This document shows, in pieces, positions 8,676-15,558 of a stretch of 22,650 bases of DNA (positions within the stretch are counted from its first letter, which is position 1; the number at the start of each line of letters is the position of its first letter). Origin of the DNA: SG8-39 sp041558415 (GTDB lineage Bacteria > Pseudomonadota > Gammaproteobacteria > Burkholderiales > SG8-39); the NCBI GenBank assembly GCA_041558415.1, contig JBFFEY010000047.1, forward strand, positions 1 to 22,650. The letters are read 5' to 3'. Made by a program: the position numbers and the translations under genes. The notes beneath the pieces are model-generated. The model made no database searches. It saw only the letters and a list, made by a program, of their open reading frames with translations, and had not been told where the DNA came from.

Positions 8676-9866
8676 TCAGGACGGCGCGCAGCCCGGGCCC
8701 TTGAGCAACTCGCGCGCAATGATCAGCTTCTGCACCTCGGTGGCGCCCTCGTAGATGCGCAGCGCCCGCACCTCGCGGTAGAGGCGCTCCACCGGGTGGC
8801 CGCTCGCCACGCCGAGCCCGCCGAAAAGCTGCACCGCGGCGTCGACCGCCCGCTGCGCAGCTTCCGTGGCGTACATCTTCGCCATCGCCGCCTCGCGCGT
8901 GATGCGCTGACCCTGCGTGTCGCGCAGCCAGGCCGCGCGGTAGGTGAGCAGTGCAGCGGCGTCGATCTCGGTCGCCATATCGGCGAGCTTGGCCTGCGAA
9001 AGCTGGAAGTCCGCCAGCACCTGGCCGAACATGCGGCGCGTGCGGGCCCGATCGAGCGCCTCGTCGAGCGCGCGGCGCGCGAAGCCGAGCGCCGCGGCGG
9101 CGACCGTGGTGCGGAAGACATCCAGATTGCGCATCGCCAGCTTGAAGCCTTCGCCCGCGCTTCCGAGCAGGTTCGCCGCCGGAATGCGGCAATCGGCAAA
9201 GCGCAGCGTTGCCATCGGATGCGGCGCGGTGATCGCAACCCGCTCCTGCGCGTCGAACCCCGGCGTGCCGGCCTCCACCACGAATGCCGAGATGGCGCGC
9301 GTCGCCGTCACGTTTCCAGTGTCCTCGCTCTTTGCGAACACGACGTAGAGATCGGCGATGCCGCCATTCGAGATCCAGGTCTTGGTGCCGTTCAGCACCC
9401 AGCCGTCGCCGTCGCGACGCGCGGTGGTCGACAGCGCGGCGACGTCCGAGCCGGCCTCCGGCTCGGAAAGCGCGAAGGCCGCGATCGCCTCGCCCGCCGC
9501 CACGCGCGGCAGCCAGGCCGCGCGCTGCGCTTCGCTGCCGGCCAGCGCGATCGGCCCGCTGCCCAGGCCCTGCATGACGAAGGCAAAGTCGGCAAGTCCT
9601 GCGTGGAAGGCGAACACCTCGCGCAGCAGCGCGATGGCACGCACGTCGAAAACGTCGCCGCCGGGCACGCAGTGCTTGAGGTAGCCCGCGCGGCCGAGTT
9701 CGCGTACCAGCCGGCGGCAGGTGGCGTCAGCCTCCGCACCGCGCGGCGCCGAGGCGTCTTCGTCGTGCGCCCAGTCGAGCGTCGCCGCCCAGCGGTCGGC
9801 CTCGGCGGCGAGCGCCGCGTGGCGCGACTCGAAGAACGGCCAGCGCAGGTGCGCGAAGCGCTCCAT
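8676..9866 (-). CDS. Acyl-CoA dehydrogenase
   Basis: This 396-residue FAD enzyme has the full acyl-CoA dehydrogenase domain order: alpha-helical N-domain, beta-domain with FALSEPEAGSD (131-141) and TKTWISNGG, then the C-domain with RRMFGQVLADFQ (277-288) and QLFGGLGV. The likely catalytic base is Glu373 in IYEGATEVQ, the position used by short- and medium-chain enzymes. It oxidises the alpha,beta bond of a CoA thioester and passes electrons to electron-transfer flavoprotein. No etf genes are in the window. It lies 9 nt after the crotonase-fold gene and 10 nt before the ligase start, so it is firmly inside the operon. Its substrate is probably a ring-derived alicyclic or ring-opened acyl-CoA (inference). 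Confidence 0.92.
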   Translation of the reverse strand: MERFAHLRWPFFESRHAALAAEADRWAATLDWAHDEDASAPRGAEADATCRRLVRELGRAGYLKHCVPGGDVFDVRAIALLREVFAFHAGLADFAFVMQGLGSGPIALAGSEAQRAAWLPRVAAGEAIAAFALSEPEAGSDVAALSTTARRDGDGWVLNGTKTWISNGGIADLYVVFAKSEDTGNVTATRAISAFVVEAGTPGFDAQERVAITAPHPMATLRFADCRIPAANLLGSAGEGFKLAMRNLDVFRTTVAAAALGFARRALDEALDRARTRRMFGQVLADFQLSQAKLADMATEIDAAALLTYRAAWLRDTQGQRITREAAMAKMYATEAAQRAVDAAVQLFGGLGVASGHPVERLYREVRALRIYEGATEVQKLIIARELLKGPGCAPS

Positions 9867-9875
9867 CGCGGTACG

Positions 9876-10712
9876 TCAGTCGCCCTGGAACACCGGTTTC
9901 TGCTTGGCGACGAAGGCGTTGTAGGCGCGCTCGTAGTCCTTGGTCTGCATGCAGATTGCCTGCGCCTGCGCCTCGGCCTCGATCGACTCGTCGATGCCCA
10001 TGCTCCACTCCTGGTGGATGCATTTCTTGGTCATGCCGTGCGCGAAGGTCGGCCCGTCGGCGAGCGTCTTGGCGAGCGCCTGCGCCTCGGCGAGCACCTT
10101 GTCCGCCTCGCACAGCCGGTTGTAGAAGCCCCAGCGTTCGGCCTCGGCGCCGTCCATCGCGCGCCCGGTGTAGAGCAGCTCGGCGGCGCGTCCCGCGCCG
10201 ATGATGCGCGGCAGGATGTTGCAGGCGCCCATGTCGGCGCCCGCCAATCCGACGCGCACGAAGAGGAACGCCACCTTGCTCGCCGCGGTGCCGAGCCGCA
10301 GGTCGGAGGCCATCGCGATGATTGCCCCCGCACCCGCGCAGATGCCGTCGACCGCGGCGACAATCGGCTGCGGGCAGTTGCGCATCGCCTTGACGAGGTC
10401 GCCCGTCATGCGCGTGAATTCGAGCAATCCGCCCATGTCGTCCGCCTTCTGCAGCGCGACCAGGGGCCCGATGATTTCGTGCACGTCGCCGCCCGAGCAG
10501 AAGTTGCCGCCCGCCCCGGTGACCACCACCGCCTTGACGTCCTGCGCGTACTGCATCTGGCGAAACAGGTCGCGCAGCTCAGCATACGAATCGAAGGTGA
10601 GCGGATTCTTGCGCTCGGGGCGATTGAGGGTGATGGTCGCCACCTTGCCGTCCACCTGCCACCGAAAGTGCTTCGCCTCGTAGCCGGCGAGATCGATGCG
10701 GTACTGCTTCAT
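9876..10712 (-). CDS. Enoyl-CoA hydratase/isomerase family protein
   Basis: This 278-residue crotonase-fold protein shows the oxyanion-hole segments GGNFCSGGDVHEI (68-80) and GICAGAGAI (123-131), which bind the thioester carbonyl. By hand alignment to rat enoyl-CoA hydratase, the two catalytic glutamates are replaced by Ile131 and Arg153. Asp160, in GADMGACNILPR, sits where PaaG-type isomerases and 4-chlorobenzoyl-CoA dehalogenase have a catalytic Asp. It may therefore isomerise or hydrolyse a ring-derived CoA thioester and not act as a plain hydratase (inference). The start ATG has AAGGG 6 nt upstream. Its start codon overlaps the stop of the preceding small gene by 4 nt, implying coupled translation. 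Confidence 0.9.
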   Translation of the reverse strand: MKQYRIDLAGYEAKHFRWQVDGKVATITLNRPERKNPLTFDSYAELRDLFRQMQYAQDVKAVVVTGAGGNFCSGGDVHEIIGPLVALQKADDMGGLLEFTRMTGDLVKAMRNCPQPIVAAVDGICAGAGAIIAMASDLRLGTAASKVAFLFVRVGLAGADMGACNILPRIIGAGRAAELLYTGRAMDGAEAERWGFYNRLCEADKVLAEAQALAKTLADGPTFAHGMTKKCIHQEWSMGIDESIEAEAQAQAICMQTKDYERAYNAFVAKQKPVFQGD

Positions 10713-10990
10713 GTGCTGCCCTTTCTGCGTGTGTGTTGTTCGTTGCCGAGCGCATCGGCAATGCGCGCGAGCTCGGCCTGAGGCGCTTCGTCTTCCGGCA
10801 GCCTGCGCGCGCAGCGCCGGTACCAGTAGCGTGCATTGCCCAGGTCACCCTCGATGCGATGCAGCACCGCGTGAATCCAGTCGGCGTGCCGATCGCCCTC
10901 GTGGCGCTGGACGATCTCGTGCGCCGCGTGCCAGTCGCCCCCGCGCGCGCACTGCAAGGCCCGATGCAAGCTGTCCGCCGCGGTCGTCAT
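10709..10990 (-). CDS. Small TPR-like hypothetical protein
   Basis: This 93-residue soluble protein is helical and rich in His, Arg and Ala. Residues DWHAAHEIVQRHE and DLGNARYWYRRCARRLP look like two helix-turn-helix units of a tetratricopeptide-like repeat. The pattern IEGDLGNARYWYRR is common in small uncharacterised proteobacterial proteins, as I recall. No catalytic motif is seen. The ATG at 10990 is chosen over an upstream extension because GAAGG lies just before it. The stop overlaps the start of the enoyl-CoA hydratase gene in an ATGA arrangement, and a small membrane protein gene ends 7 nt upstream. It is therefore probably translated with the aromatic operon, though its function is unknown. 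Confidence 0.72.
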   Translation of the reverse strand: MTTAADSLHRALQCARGGDWHAAHEIVQRHEGDRHADWIHAVLHRIEGDLGNARYWYRRCARRLPEDEAPQAELARIADALGNEQHTRRKGST

Positions 10991-10997
10991 CGCACCT

Positions 10998-11225
10998 TCA
11001 ATCGCCGCGCCCGCCGCGTGGCGTCGTTGCACGGCCGGGCCAGCAGAGCAGCACGAGCACTGCGGCGCCCGCCGCGCTGGCGAGCACCACGCCCATCACC
11101 ATCGGCGACCACGCGATCCACAGGGCGAGCGGCGTCAGGGCGAGCAGGATGCCGCCCAGCGTGGCCAGCACCTCGCGCCCGATGCCGGGTGCGCTGTGCA
11201 ACCTTTTGCGCGCGGCCGGGTCCAT
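10998..11225 (-). CDS. Small two-helix membrane protein
   Basis: The 75-residue protein has a short basic N-terminus (MDPAARKRLH), two adjacent hydrophobic segments (about residues 20-37 and 41-59) and an arginine-rich tail. It should form a helical hairpin in the inner membrane. I recognise no family. The ATG at 11225 is used; a TTG three codons upstream is possible. There is no clear ribosome-binding site. It is the first gene of the minus-strand run, 7 nt before the TPR-like gene, and is divergent from the gene at 11306. Its link to aromatic degradation is only positional. Confidence 0.6.
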   Translation of the reverse strand: MDPAARKRLHSAPGIGREVLATLGGILLALTPLALWIAWSPMVMGVVLASAAGAAVLVLLCWPGRATTPRGGRGD

Positions 11226-11252
11226 AGGGGGCAAATGCTAGTCACCCGGCGG

Positions 11253-11281
11253 CCGACAGGCAATCCGCGGCGGGCTAGAAT
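11253..11281 (+). promoter_or_regulatory. Putative sigma-70 promoter of the secreted protein gene
   Basis: CCGACA (11253-11258; four of six matches to TTGACA) and TAGAAT (11276-11281; five of six to TATAAT) are separated by exactly 17 nt. The -10 element ends 24 nt before the ATG at 11306. The spacing is ideal, but short motifs like these can arise by chance. Confidence 0.4.
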
Positions 11282-11305
11282 TCGAACCTCAACGGAGCGA
11301 TTTCC

Positions 11306-11773
11306 ATGGACAGAAGATTCCTCTCGGCCCTGCTGGTCGCCGTTTCTTTGCTGCTGCCCGGCGCGCTGAGCGCACAGAACAAGGCGGACGCCGGCAAGCC
11401 CGAGGAGCCCGACCCGAAAGTGCTGCAGAACGTCGTCGACGCCTTCGCCGGCGGGCTGCCGCAGAAGTGGGAGCGCGCCTGGGTGGTCGTCGCCCAGGTC
11501 GCCCGAAAGGAGGGGGCGCGCGACTACGAGGTGCAGTGCCTGTACGTTGCACCCGGCGACGATCCGATCGGCAAGCCGATCACCGGCTGCGACCGCAAGG
11601 CGGTGTTCGAGAACGTCTATGCGCTCAACAAGAACCTTCCTTCGGCCGAGAAACGCCGCTGGGCGTCGGCGACGCTGGTGTTCATGCCGGGCGGCCAGTA
11701 TGAGCTGAAGTACGACTACGGCGCTGCGGCCGAGCCGAAGGCCGAAAAGGAAAGCGCCAAGAAGAAGAACTAG
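11306..11773 (+). CDS. Small secreted hypothetical protein, weakly YezG/DUF600-like
   Basis: The 155-residue protein has a clear signal peptide: MDRR, a hydrophobic core and a probable cleavage after LSA at residue 23. The mature part is about 115 folded residues followed by a charged low-complexity tail (AAAEPKAEKESAKKKN). The order of a WERAWVVVAQV strand, a central helix and a closing WASATLVFMPGGQYELKYDYG resembles the YezG/DUF600 fold, in which a tryptophan precedes a G-(K/Q)-(F/Y)-x-(I/L)-x-YDY strand. That likeness is weak and by eye only. GGAG at 11294-11297 supports the start. It is convergent with the DUF454 gene, and the two stop codons overlap in CTAG. Confidence 0.75.
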   Translation: MDRRFLSALLVAVSLLLPGALSAQNKADAGKPEEPDPKVLQNVVDAFAGGLPQKWERAWVVVAQVARKEGARDYEVQCLYVAPGDDPIGKPITGCDRKAVFENVYALNKNLPSAEKRRWASATLVFMPGGQYELKYDYGAAAEPKAEKESAKKKN

Positions 11774-12144
11774 CGCGTGCGCGGCCGGTCGCGCGAGGGG
11801 ATGCGCCACAGCCAGAGCGCGAGCAGCACGCCGAGTACGGCGAGTCCGACCTGCACGTTGCGGTTCTCGACGAAGAAGATCGTCGAGGTGGCGAGCATCG
11901 TCGACATCAGCACGATCGCCCAGACCTTGGTGCGAAAGCGGATGCTGCGGTAACGCCGCCATTCGCGGATCGTCGGACCGAAGGTCGGGTTGTTGAGCAG
12001 CCAGTTGTAGAAGCGCGCCGAGGCGCGCGCGAAGCAGGCGGCGGCAAGCAGGAAGAAGGGCGTCGCCGGCAGCACCGGCAGCACCGCGCCGGCCACGCCG
12101 AGCGCGACGAACAGGAAACCGAGCACGACGAGCAGCGCGCGCAT
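11770..12144 (-). CDS. DUF454 (YbaN-like) inner-membrane protein
   Basis: With the ATG at 12144 the protein has 124 residues. It shows the DUF454 hallmarks: an N-terminal helix LLVVLGFLFVALGVAGAVLP, the stretch LPATPFFLLAAACFARAS, and then WLLNNPTFGPTIREWR. Two more hydrophobic segments follow near residues 72-92 and 98-112. The function is unknown. The frame stays open upstream to a GTG at 12258, which would overlap the end of the dehydratase gene by 38 nt. I prefer 12144 because DUF454 proteins normally begin right at the first membrane helix, although no good ribosome-binding site marks it. It follows the dehydratase gene by 76 nt on the same strand. Confidence 0.85.
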   Translation of the reverse strand: MRALLVVLGFLFVALGVAGAVLPVLPATPFFLLAAACFARASARFYNWLLNNPTFGPTIREWRRYRSIRFRTKVWAIVLMSTMLATSTIFFVENRNVQVGLAVLGVLLALWLWRIPSRDRPRTR

Positions 12145-12220
12145 GGCACGCGAGTCGTGCGCGCGCACCTCGTGCGAGTAGTCTTCGCGCACCGCTGCGG
12201 CGCGCGTCTCAGTACTCCCG

Positions 12221-13951
12221 CTAGCCACCGCCGGCGCGGCGCAGGAAGTCGAAGTCACAGCCCTGCTCGGCCTGCAGCACGTGATCCATGTAGAGCTGCG
12301 CGTAGCCGCGCGCCGGGCGGCAGACCGGCGCGGCCCACTGCGCCTTGCGGCGCGCGAGCTCGGCGTCGTCGACCAGCAGGTCGACGCGCCTGTTCTTGAC
12401 CGAGATCCGGATGCGGTCGCCGTCGCGCACCAGCGCGAGCGGCCCGCCGACCGCGGCCTCCGGCGAAACGTGCAGCACGATGGTGCCGTAGGCGGTGCCG
12501 CTCATGCGCGCGTCCGAGATGCGCACCATGTCCTTCACCCCGGCGCGCGCCAGCTTGGCGGGGATCGGCAGGTAGCCGGCCTCCGGCATGGCGTAGCCGG
12601 ATTTCGGCCCGGCGTTCTGCAGCACGAGAAAGTCCTCCGCGCGCACGTCGAGATCCGGCGCGTCGATGCGCGCCGCAAGATCGTCCAGCGAGCGGAACAC
12701 GATGGCGCGTCCCTCGCGCTCGAACAGCGTCGGGTCGGCCGCCGAGCGCTTGAGGATCGCGCCGTTCGGCGCCAGCGAGCCGAACAGTGCGACCAGGCCG
12801 CCAACCGGCTCGATCGGATCGTCTAGCGGCCGCACGATGGCGCGATCGACCCAGGTCGCGCCCGCGGCCTCCTCGCGCGCCAGCCGCTCGCCGAGGGTTT
12901 CGCCGCTCACCGTCAGCGCGTCGAGCGCGAGCAGCGGCTTCAGCTCGCGCAGCACGGCGGACAAGCCGCCCGCCGCATACAGGTCCGACATGTAATGCGC
13001 GCCGGTCGGCTTGAGGTTGACGAGCACCGGCGTCGAGTCCGACAGCGCGTTCAGGCGCTCGAGCGACACTTCGACGCCGACCCGGCCGGCGATCGCCGTG
13101 AGGTGCACGATGGCATTGGTCGAGCCGCCGATCGCGAGCAGCACGCGCAGCGCGTTCTCCACCGAGGCCGCCGTGATGATCTGCGACGGGCGGATCGGCG
13201 AGCGGGCCAGCGCGACCGCTTGCGCGCCGCTCGCCTCGGCCGCGCGCAGGCGGTCGGCGTGCACCGCGGGAATCGCCGCGGTGCCGGGCAGCGCCATGCC
13301 GAGCGCCTCGGCCAGCGCGGCCATGGTGGAGGCCGTGCCCATCACCGCGCAGGTGCCCGCGGTGGTGGCGAGGTTGCCCTCGATTTCCTCGATGCCGCGC
13401 GCATCCACCGTGCCCGCACGGTGCATCGCCCAGAAGCGGCGACAGTCGGTGCAGGCGCCGAGGCGCTCACCCTGAAACGAGGTCGGCATCATCGGTCCGG
13501 CGAGCAGCTGCAGCGCCGGGCGGTCGGCGCTCGCCGCACCCATCAGCTGCGCCGGCACCGTCTTGTCGCAGCCGCCGACCAGCACCACCGCGTCCATCGG
13601 CTGGGCGCGGACCATCTCCTCGACGTCGATCGACATCAGGTTCCTGAACATCATCGAGGTCGGGTTGAGAAACACCTCGCCGAGCGACACGGTGGGGAAA
13701 TCCAGCGGCAGCCCGCCGGCGGCGATCACGCCGCGCTTCACCGCCTCGATCAGCTCGGGGAAGTGGCGGTGGCAGTTGTTGAAGCCGCTCTTCGAGTCGG
13801 CGATGCCGACGATCGGCCGCGCCAACATCTCGCCCGAGTAGCCCATGCTCTTGGCGAACGAGCGCCGCAGATAGAGCGAAAAGCCGGCGTCGCCGTAGTT
13901 GGTCAGGCCGCGCGCCAGCCCCTTGGGGGCGCGCTCGTCATGGTCGGTCAT
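12221..13951 (-). CDS. IlvD/Edd family dehydratase, sugar-acid (arabonate) dehydratase-like
   Basis: This 576-residue protein is a full-length member of the IlvD/Edd family of Fe-S and magnesium-dependent dehydratases. Three cysteines match the cluster ligands: Cys60 in NNCH, Cys128 in GGCDKT and Cys201 in GTCAVMGTAS. Lys130 follows the second. The opening GLTNYGDAGFSLYLRRSF, the QPMDAVVLVGGCDKTVPAQLMGAAS block and GACTDCRR are closer to L-arabonate and related sugar-acid dehydratases than to biosynthetic IlvD. Reaction: loss of water from a 2,3-dihydroxy acid to give a 2-keto-3-deoxy acid. No other sugar-acid genes are present here, so the substrate is open. The gene is divergent from the transporter gene. 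Confidence 0.88.
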   Translation of the reverse strand: MTDHDERAPKGLARGLTNYGDAGFSLYLRRSFAKSMGYSGEMLARPIVGIADSKSGFNNCHRHFPELIEAVKRGVIAAGGLPLDFPTVSLGEVFLNPTSMMFRNLMSIDVEEMVRAQPMDAVVLVGGCDKTVPAQLMGAASADRPALQLLAGPMMPTSFQGERLGACTDCRRFWAMHRAGTVDARGIEEIEGNLATTAGTCAVMGTASTMAALAEALGMALPGTAAIPAVHADRLRAAEASGAQAVALARSPIRPSQIITAASVENALRVLLAIGGSTNAIVHLTAIAGRVGVEVSLERLNALSDSTPVLVNLKPTGAHYMSDLYAAGGLSAVLRELKPLLALDALTVSGETLGERLAREEAAGATWVDRAIVRPLDDPIEPVGGLVALFGSLAPNGAILKRSAADPTLFEREGRAIVFRSLDDLAARIDAPDLDVRAEDFLVLQNAGPKSGYAMPEAGYLPIPAKLARAGVKDMVRISDARMSGTAYGTIVLHVSPEAAVGGPLALVRDGDRIRISVKNRRVDLLVDDAELARRKAQWAAPVCRPARGYAQLYMDHVLQAEQGCDFDFLRRAGGG

Positions 13952-14006
13952 GGCGAGGCGATCTTAGCGGAAAGTGCATCAGCAGCGCGGCGCACGCGTT
14001 TCGGGC

Positions 14007-14951
14007 ATGCTGCACACCGTCATGCGCCGGCTGCTCGATCTCCTCGGTGTCTACGCGCGCTGGGCGCTGCCGGCGGGCGTGTTCGCCGGCATCGTGCTGC
14101 CCGACCTGGCCGCGGCTCTGCGGCCCGCGCTCACGCCGGTGGTGATCAGCACGCTGACCCTCGCGCTGCTGCGCCTGGACTGGGCGCGCATGAGCGCGGC
14201 GCTGCGCCATCCGGGCCTGCCGCTGCTGCTGGCCGGCTGGCAGCTGCTGCTCTCGCCGGCGCTGGTGTGGGCGGCAAGCCTGCTGCTCGGCCTGCCGCCC
14301 GACCTGCACCTGCTGCTCGTGCTGCAGGCCGCGGCGCCGCCGATCGGCTCGGCGCCGGTGTTCGCGCTGATTCTCGGCCTCGACGGCGCGCTCGCCGCGG
14401 TGATCACCGTGCTTGCCACCCTGCTCCTGCCGCTCACGCTCACGCCGCTCGTCGTGCTGCTGTCGGACACCGGTCTGCGCGTCGACCTGACGGCGTTCGC
14501 GCTGCGCGTCACGCTCGTCGTCATCGCGCCGTTCGTGGTCGCCGCGGTGCTGCGCGCCCTCGTCGGCCGCGAACGCCTGCGGCGCAACGACGCGCTGGTC
14601 GGCGGGCTAAACGTGCTGCTCTTGGTGGTGTTCGCCATCGCGGTGATGGACGGCGTCACGGCGCGCCTGCTCGCCGACCCCCCGTACATCGGCGGCCTGC
14701 TGCTCGCCAGCTGCATCGCCGCGCTGCTGCTGCACGCCGCGGGCTACGTGGCGTTCCGCTGGACCGGAGAACGCACCGCGTTCAACGCCGCGGTGCTCTC
14801 GGGCAACCGCAACATGGGGCTGATGCTCGCCATCACCGCCGGCACTGCAGGCGAGGCCTTCTCGCTCTATGTCGGCCTCGCCCAGATCCCCATGTACTTC
14901 GCGCCGCTGCTGCTCACGCCGTTCGTGCGGCGGGCGGCGAAGGGCGGCTGA
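14007..14951 (+). CDS. SBF-type (bile acid:sodium symporter-like) transporter
   Basis: With the ATG at 14007 the protein has 314 residues, almost all in hydrophobic segments, fitting about nine or ten membrane helices. The motif SGNRNMGLMLAITAG near the C-terminus and AAPPIGSAPVFALILGLDG in the middle resemble the crossing regions of the bile acid:sodium symporter/ACR3 superfamily. These carriers move organic anions or arsenite. The substrate cannot be told; an organic or sugar acid would suit the divergent dehydratase gene (inference). The start is uncertain: a GTG at 13974 and an ATG at 14022 are in frame, and none has a clear ribosome-binding site. Confidence 0.8.
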   Translation: MLHTVMRRLLDLLGVYARWALPAGVFAGIVLPDLAAALRPALTPVVISTLTLALLRLDWARMSAALRHPGLPLLLAGWQLLLSPALVWAASLLLGLPPDLHLLLVLQAAAPPIGSAPVFALILGLDGALAAVITVLATLLLPLTLTPLVVLLSDTGLRVDLTAFALRVTLVVIAPFVVAAVLRALVGRERLRRNDALVGGLNVLLLVVFAIAVMDGVTARLLADPPYIGGLLLASCIAALLLHAAGYVAFRWTGERTAFNAAVLSGNRNMGLMLAITAGTAGEAFSLYVGLAQIPMYFAPLLLTPFVRRAAKGG

Positions 14952-14964
14952 GGGAGCACCGGCG

Positions 14965-14980
14965 GTTACACGGCGTTACA
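14965..14980 (+). promoter_or_regulatory. GTTACA-N4-GTTACA tandem direct repeat
   Basis: Two perfect GTTACA hexamers lie at 14965-14970 and 14975-14980, with a 10-nt period (one helical turn). This spacing is typical of tandem half-sites bound by OmpR/PhoB-family response regulators. The repeat is 86 nt upstream of the small membrane protein gene at 15067. No adjacent promoter could be assigned with confidence. Confidence 0.35.
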
Positions 14981-15066
14981 AGCCCCCTACACGACGCAAT
15001 CCCCAAAACGACGACCAAGCGTAGATTGGCGAGGCCCGTTTGGGCACCTTGCCTGAAAGGTCTGCC

Positions 15067-15462
15067 ATGAACATCACGGTCGCAACGGCGCTGCTCGCCA
15101 GCGGCATCCTGCTTTTCTGGTGCACGTTGATCGGCACCCGACTCGCGCAACCCCCGCGCTGGACCGGCGACACGATGGTGATGTGCGTCATCGCCCCGGC
15201 GATCATCTTTTTCGGCGTCTCCGGCGCCGGAACCCTCGTCTACCTGATCGTCAAGGGCACTTGGCGCAACATGGGCGCGGGCGATGCGGTCGGCCTCGCC
15301 GCGGTGCTCGCGGCCGCGAGCATTCTCGGCCTGCTGCTCGCGCACTGGTCGCGGCGCGCGGCGCGCGGCGCGCCGGCCGAGGTGATCGCCATGCCGCGCC
15401 CGGATTCGCCGCAGCCGCCGCGTCCCGCGCCCCGGCTCGGCAAGATGCGCAAGGCCGCCTGA
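15067..15462 (+). CDS. Small membrane protein of unknown function
   Basis: The 131-residue protein has three hydrophobic segments (about residues 4-24, 35-60 and 75-92) and a proline- and arginine-rich cytoplasmic-looking tail (DSPQPPRPAPRLGK). I recognise no family. The ATG at 15067 is preceded by GAAAGG; a TTG at 15040 would add nine residues without a hydrophobic gain. It stands alone on the plus strand after the transporter gene with a 115-nt leader holding a GTTACA direct repeat. A hairpin terminator follows its stop. Confidence 0.7.
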   Translation: MNITVATALLASGILLFWCTLIGTRLAQPPRWTGDTMVMCVIAPAIIFFGVSGAGTLVYLIVKGTWRNMGAGDAVGLAAVLAAASILGLLLAHWSRRAARGAPAEVIAMPRPDSPQPPRPAPRLGKMRKAA

Positions 15463-15479
15463 GCGGCGCGCGACCGCCA

Positions 15480-15506
15480 AAGGCCGGACAGCAAAGGTCC
15501 GGCCTT
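15480..15506. terminator. Hairpin terminator between convergent genes
   Basis: A perfect 10-bp inverted repeat, AAGGCCGGAC and GTCCGGCCTT, encloses the 7-nt loop AGCAAAG. It lies between the convergent genes ending at 15462 (+) and 15559 (-). The plus-strand side has only two T residues after the GC stem and no long T-tract. Because the stem is symmetric it could act in both directions. Confidence 0.7.
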
Positions 15507-15558
15507 GCTGCCCGCCCCGGCAGATCGCCCGTCGCGCTTCGCGTAGCGCCTCGCGCCT

